A stretch of DNA of 31,319 nt from Chrysophaeum taylorii. Taxonomy: Eukaryota; Sar; Pelagophyceae; Pelagomonadales; Pelagomonadaceae. How positions within the stretch are numbered: the first letter of the stretch is position 1; each line of letters starts with the position of its first letter. The notes beneath the pieces are model-generated. The model was not told the origin of the DNA, searched no databases, and was given only the letters and a program-made list of their open reading frames with translations. The translations under genes and the position numbers were made by a program. The DNA is taken from positions 1-31,319 of the forward strand of contig JAQMWT010000448.1 of assembly GCA_029834535.1 (NCBI GenBank). Direction: 5' to 3'. Shown in pieces: positions 28,419 to 31,319 of this stretch.

Positions 28419-30585
28419 ATGACGGAGAACTGGACGCTCGGCGCGAGCGAGATCTCCGACCAGAGCGCGCCTGGCGAGGCCAAGGCGATCAACGATCGGT
28501 TTGGTGACCTGAATCGAGCGCTCCAGCTCGTTAATCAAGTTTACCAGGAGCTCTACGGAGCCGACGCTGCTGCGGAGGCGCTCCCGGCCGCCGGCAGCGC
28601 CGGCGCTGCAGAATCTCGCCGGCCGGGCCATCGTTACCGACAACGCCTCCGCCGCCATCGCATCGGTCCGCGAGCTCCAGGAGCATGTCCTCGCGGCGGT
28701 GCAGAAGGAGATGGGGAAGAGCTGTGGAATTTGATGACGCAAGACGAGCGCGACGCGAAGACTCGTGTCTTTCACGGGAACTGCCAGCGACATCTCGGTA
28801 CGTCGTGCCGTCCCACCAGTACCTTGTTGAGCAGGCAATAATAATTCATGGCTCGACGGCGGCGCCGCCGAGGAGGCAGAGATGCTGGACATGCTGCCTG
28901 AAGATATCGGGAGCTAAGTACCTGCGCCTCACCGGCGATTTGAACGAGGTCATCCGTGCCCTGTCCAAGTGTATCGACGAGGGCACGAGCCGCTGCGGCA
29001 AGGGCTTCGGGACTCCTCTCCGGGCATTTCTCGATGAGAAGCACCCGTCGAAGCTCAACTTCGCGCTCGGCCGCTCGGACAAAGGGACGTGGCAGGACGT
29101 GTGAACCAACGCAGCCTGGGTCATATTCCACAACCTCCCGTTTCTCCTCGATTTCCTCGAGAACGCGAGGTACGCGCCGTCGATAATCTTCAGGGACAAC
29201 CTCCTCGCGACCTTGTCCTCGCAGCAGGTCGCCGGAGCCATTCGAGCCCGAGCGATCATCGAAGACAAGCTGATGGTGCCCTTCCGTTTTTTCGCCGCCT
29301 CGAACGAACTCGAAGGTTGGTCGGTTCTCGATATGGCGGGAGTTCTCGAGCGAGCGCAAGCCTTCTTCCGAGTCTTCCAGGATTATCCACAACTCGTAGC
29401 GACCACCGAGTATGAGGCCTCCGAGATCGCCACATACGCTCATCTCCTCGAGATGCGGGCCGGATCGGCGAAGCTGTCCGTTGACGGCCAGTCCACAATC
29501 CGCGACGTCGCGCCCGCGGGCGCGGCTCTACGCTCCGACTGACACCAATGATCCAGAGACCAAGACCATGCTCGACGCGCTCCGGGCCTGGGGCCGCGGC
29601 ATGCGCCGCACGTTCGAAGGGGGGGGTCTATGCGTTACGTTGGCGACGGCGACCTCGCGGTAGTTAACCAGATGTCAGAGCTCCAGAGAGCCTTCGACGG
29701 CGCGCGGCGGAACTCGAACGAGGTCGAAGGCGAGTTTGGCGTATTGAAGTATTACAACGCCTCCTACGTCAACATGAGCGTCGTGAACTGCGTCGGGGTC
29801 GTCGCGTGCCAACGGGACCACATGTTCGACCGGGCCGCCACGAGTTTTACGACCAAGCGCCGGCGACGCGTCGCCGACGAGGTCGCTGGTCGAACGACGA
29901 CGAAGGCTCGAATGCGCGATCGAGTTGGTGGAGGACGTCTCGCCACGCTCGGCGACGACTTTCGAGGAGTGTTGATGGAGGCGGCTCGTCGTGGTCGGCA
30001 GAACCACAAGGAGCAGGCTGCCGCGCGCGCGGAGGCGGCGAAGGAGCACCATCGCCGTCGCGCCGCCGCGTTCGTCGAGAAGGCCCTCGAGCGCCAGGTG
30101 AACGACTACGCCAAGGCCCAGGAGGCCATGAAAGTCAAGCCTGTCGTCGACGAGCAGGCCCTCGTCGGGAGGACCCTGCTCTCGACGGTCAAGAAGCGAC
30201 TTGATGCGGCACTTAAGCAGATCTCGAGCGACGCTGCGCGGTCGAAGGTCCTCAAGGAGAACATCGACAGGTACGTCGTCGGCATGGGCATGGGCGACCT
30301 CAAACCCAAGTCCTACACCTCGGGCAAGGACCCGACGATCGGCTCGGCCGGTTCCAAGGCCAACATCGAATTCCTCACCGCGCACCTCGAGTACGTCTAC
30401 GAGCAGATCAAGACCAACTCCCGCGAGTTGGTCGCCGAGGCGGTAGTCCGGGCGAGCGCCGACGGCAGCTGCCAGTGCTCGGGACCGCGACGGCCCAGCG
30501 TCTCGAACTCGACGCGAGGCGGCACTTGAGCGTTGACGAGCTCAAGGCCAAGGTTGAGGAGTGCCGCGCCTTTCGCCATCCGAGA
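28419..30585 (+). pseudogene. Transposase-like protein (unnamed RNase H-fold candidate), frameshifted
   Basis: Successive plus frames make one protein. Segments: MTENWTLGASEISDQSAPGE (28419), VTDNASAAIASV (28633-28668, other register), ERDAKTRVFHGNCQRHL (28749-28797), LRLTGDLNEVIRALSKCIDE then LNFALGRSDKGTWQD (28920-29099), TNAAWVIFHNLPFLLDFLEN (after a TGA at 29101-29103), and an open frame 29630-30529 with NSNEVEGEFGVLKYYNASYV followed by long basic helices. From memory, this order (D-containing 'TD-x-A', 'G-N/D-C-x-x-H', 'G-R/A-x-x-G-x-x-Q-D', then 'E-x-x-F-G') recurs in abundant unnamed proteins of algae, protists and invertebrates. I infer an RNase H-like DDE transposase with D at TDNAS and E at VEGEFG. 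At least four frame breaks make this copy inactive unless introns are involved. Confidence 0.5.
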
Positions 30586-30946
30586 AGCGGACGCGGACAA
30601 CGAGTGGCCGCTCGAAGCTACCGACGATTGACGTGGCGTTGGTCGGGTCACGCGTCGAGGTTCTCTGGGAGTTGTCGGGGCACCCGGGCTGCTACTGGAT
30701 GCCCGGCACCATCGAGGCGGTATCCGACGAGAACTCCAAGGACGGTCGCAAGAAACTCGGGCTGGGTTGGATCTTCGTTTCCTATGACGACGGTTTCAGC
30801 GGGTGGTCGCGAACCGCCCCACCTTCTTCAACGGCTCCAAGCCGGCTTCCTGGCGCTTCGTGTCCGAGGACAACGAATACGACGACGACGACGACGAGGA
30901 GGAGGAGGAGGACGCGATGGACGTCGACGACGACGACTACGCATAG
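30561..30946 (+). pseudogene. Tudor/agenet-like domain with acidic tail, probable C-terminus of the transposase-like protein
   Basis: VGSRVEVLWE ... CYWMPGTIEAVSDEN ... GWIFVSYDDGFSGW has the pattern of Tudor/agenet/chromo-barrel folds (G-x-x-V-x-V-x-W, W/Y-Y-P/M-G-T-h, h-x-Y-D-D-G). After a frameshift near 30805 the frame continues NRPTFFNGSKPASWRFVSED and ends in an acidic D/E run before TAG at 30944-30946. Upstream, a third register reads AIREADADNEWPLEATDD, so the domain was probably fused to the transposase-like protein. Such domains bind methylated histone tails, which could steer insertion, but that is inference. Confidence 0.5.
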
Positions 30947-31307
30947 CTGCGTTCGCGGGCCCCGACGCCGGTCTCCCGAGGACGCCCGGAAAGACGAGGA
31001 CACTAGAACTGGCCCCAGCGAACAAAAGGCGCCGTCTAAACGCCCACACGACCCTCATTGGGCCTACGGACATTCCCGATGCGCCGGTTGTTGTATTTGG
31101 AGCCGATGGCGTCGTGCAGAGTAGAGCCACCTAGGCCCCGCCCTCCACCGAGGCGCCAAAATACCTCACTCCCAAGTAGATTCGCCAAATCGGCAGCTAC
31201 GGACTTCGTTCCAAGATAAAATCTGCACCATTTTGGGTCAACTTGGCGACGGACAAAAGCCCGCCAATCCTTGGGGATTTTCGGCCCCGGCGCGGGACCC
31301 CGAGTTC
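30947..31307. other. 3' non-coding part of the candidate transposon
   Basis: No convincing coding frame. The GC content falls in 31150-31230. Apart from the terminal repeat I find no further match to the left end. Confidence 0.45.
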
Positions 31308-31319
31308 CTTATCCGACCC
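31308..31319 (-). repeat. Right terminal inverted repeat (at window edge)
   Basis: CTTATCCGACCC, the exact inverse of 26673-26684. The window stops here, so neither a longer repeat nor the target duplication can be checked. Confidence 0.65.

Larger units (their letters stand above)
26673..31319 (+). mobile_element. Candidate DNA transposon bounded by 12-bp terminal inverted repeats
   Basis: GGGTCGGATAAG at 26673-26684 is the exact inverse of CTTATCCGACCC at 31308-31319, the last bases of the window. Allowing one mismatch the repeat extends to 15 bp. Between them are 4.6 kb of high-GC DNA with all plausible coding frames on the plus strand: a Cys-pair protein, a coiled coil, a transposase-like protein and a Tudor/agenet-like acidic tail. 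Several frameshifts and in-frame stops show that this copy is decayed, or that introns are present. No target duplication can be tested because the window ends at the repeat. Confidence 0.6.

Noticed and set aside
31308..31319. Window end as the start of a telomere
   Set aside because: Only CCGACCC is present, with no tandem TTAGGG-type repeats, and the bases are better explained as the inverse of 26673-26684.

Overview
This is a eukaryotic window. One ordinary cellular gene, a HIRA-type histone chaperone (4976-9428, +) broken up by many short GT-AG introns, sits among layers of mobile DNA. No LINE, rRNA, convincing tRNA, CRISPR or bacterial-style operon was seen. Short introns (about 40-110 nt), Ty1/copia-like and gypsy-like LTR elements and SINEs fit an alga, fungus or other protist. 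I cannot place the organism more precisely from sequence alone.

Layout. 1-3532 (-): gypsy-like gag and aspartic protease remnant, running off the left edge. 3533-4650: its presumed leader/LTR zone, holding SINE copy A and a diverged tandem repeat of about 330 bp. 4976-9428 (+): HIRA. 9429-11133: no gene recognised. 11134-13350 (-): a broken Cys-rich protein of unknown function, split by SINE copy B. 13353-15126 (-): copia remnant (RNase H, possible gag N-terminus) with SINE copy C. 15195-19825: G-rich top strand carrying a very long open frame on the minus strand, function unknown. 20134-24635 (+): high-GC copia element (gag, protease, integrase, reverse transcriptase), frameshifted, cut by SINE copy D and truncated before RNase H. 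24636-26067 (-): another gag-like remnant. 26311-26676: SINE copy E. 26673-31319: high-GC segment bounded by a perfect 12-bp terminal inverted repeat, carrying (all +) a Cys-pair protein, a long coiled coil, a transposase-like protein and a Tudor/agenet-like acidic tail.

The most interesting parts are (i) the TIR-bounded 4.65-kb segment, a candidate DNA transposon of a family I know only as abundant unnamed proteins, and (ii) a young SINE family with (GTTA)n tails and clear target-site duplications. Two SINE types share the same 3' tail but have different heads, which points to one unseen LINE partner. SINE insertions give the relative age of several elements: B and D each interrupt an open frame that reads on in the same frame on the other side.
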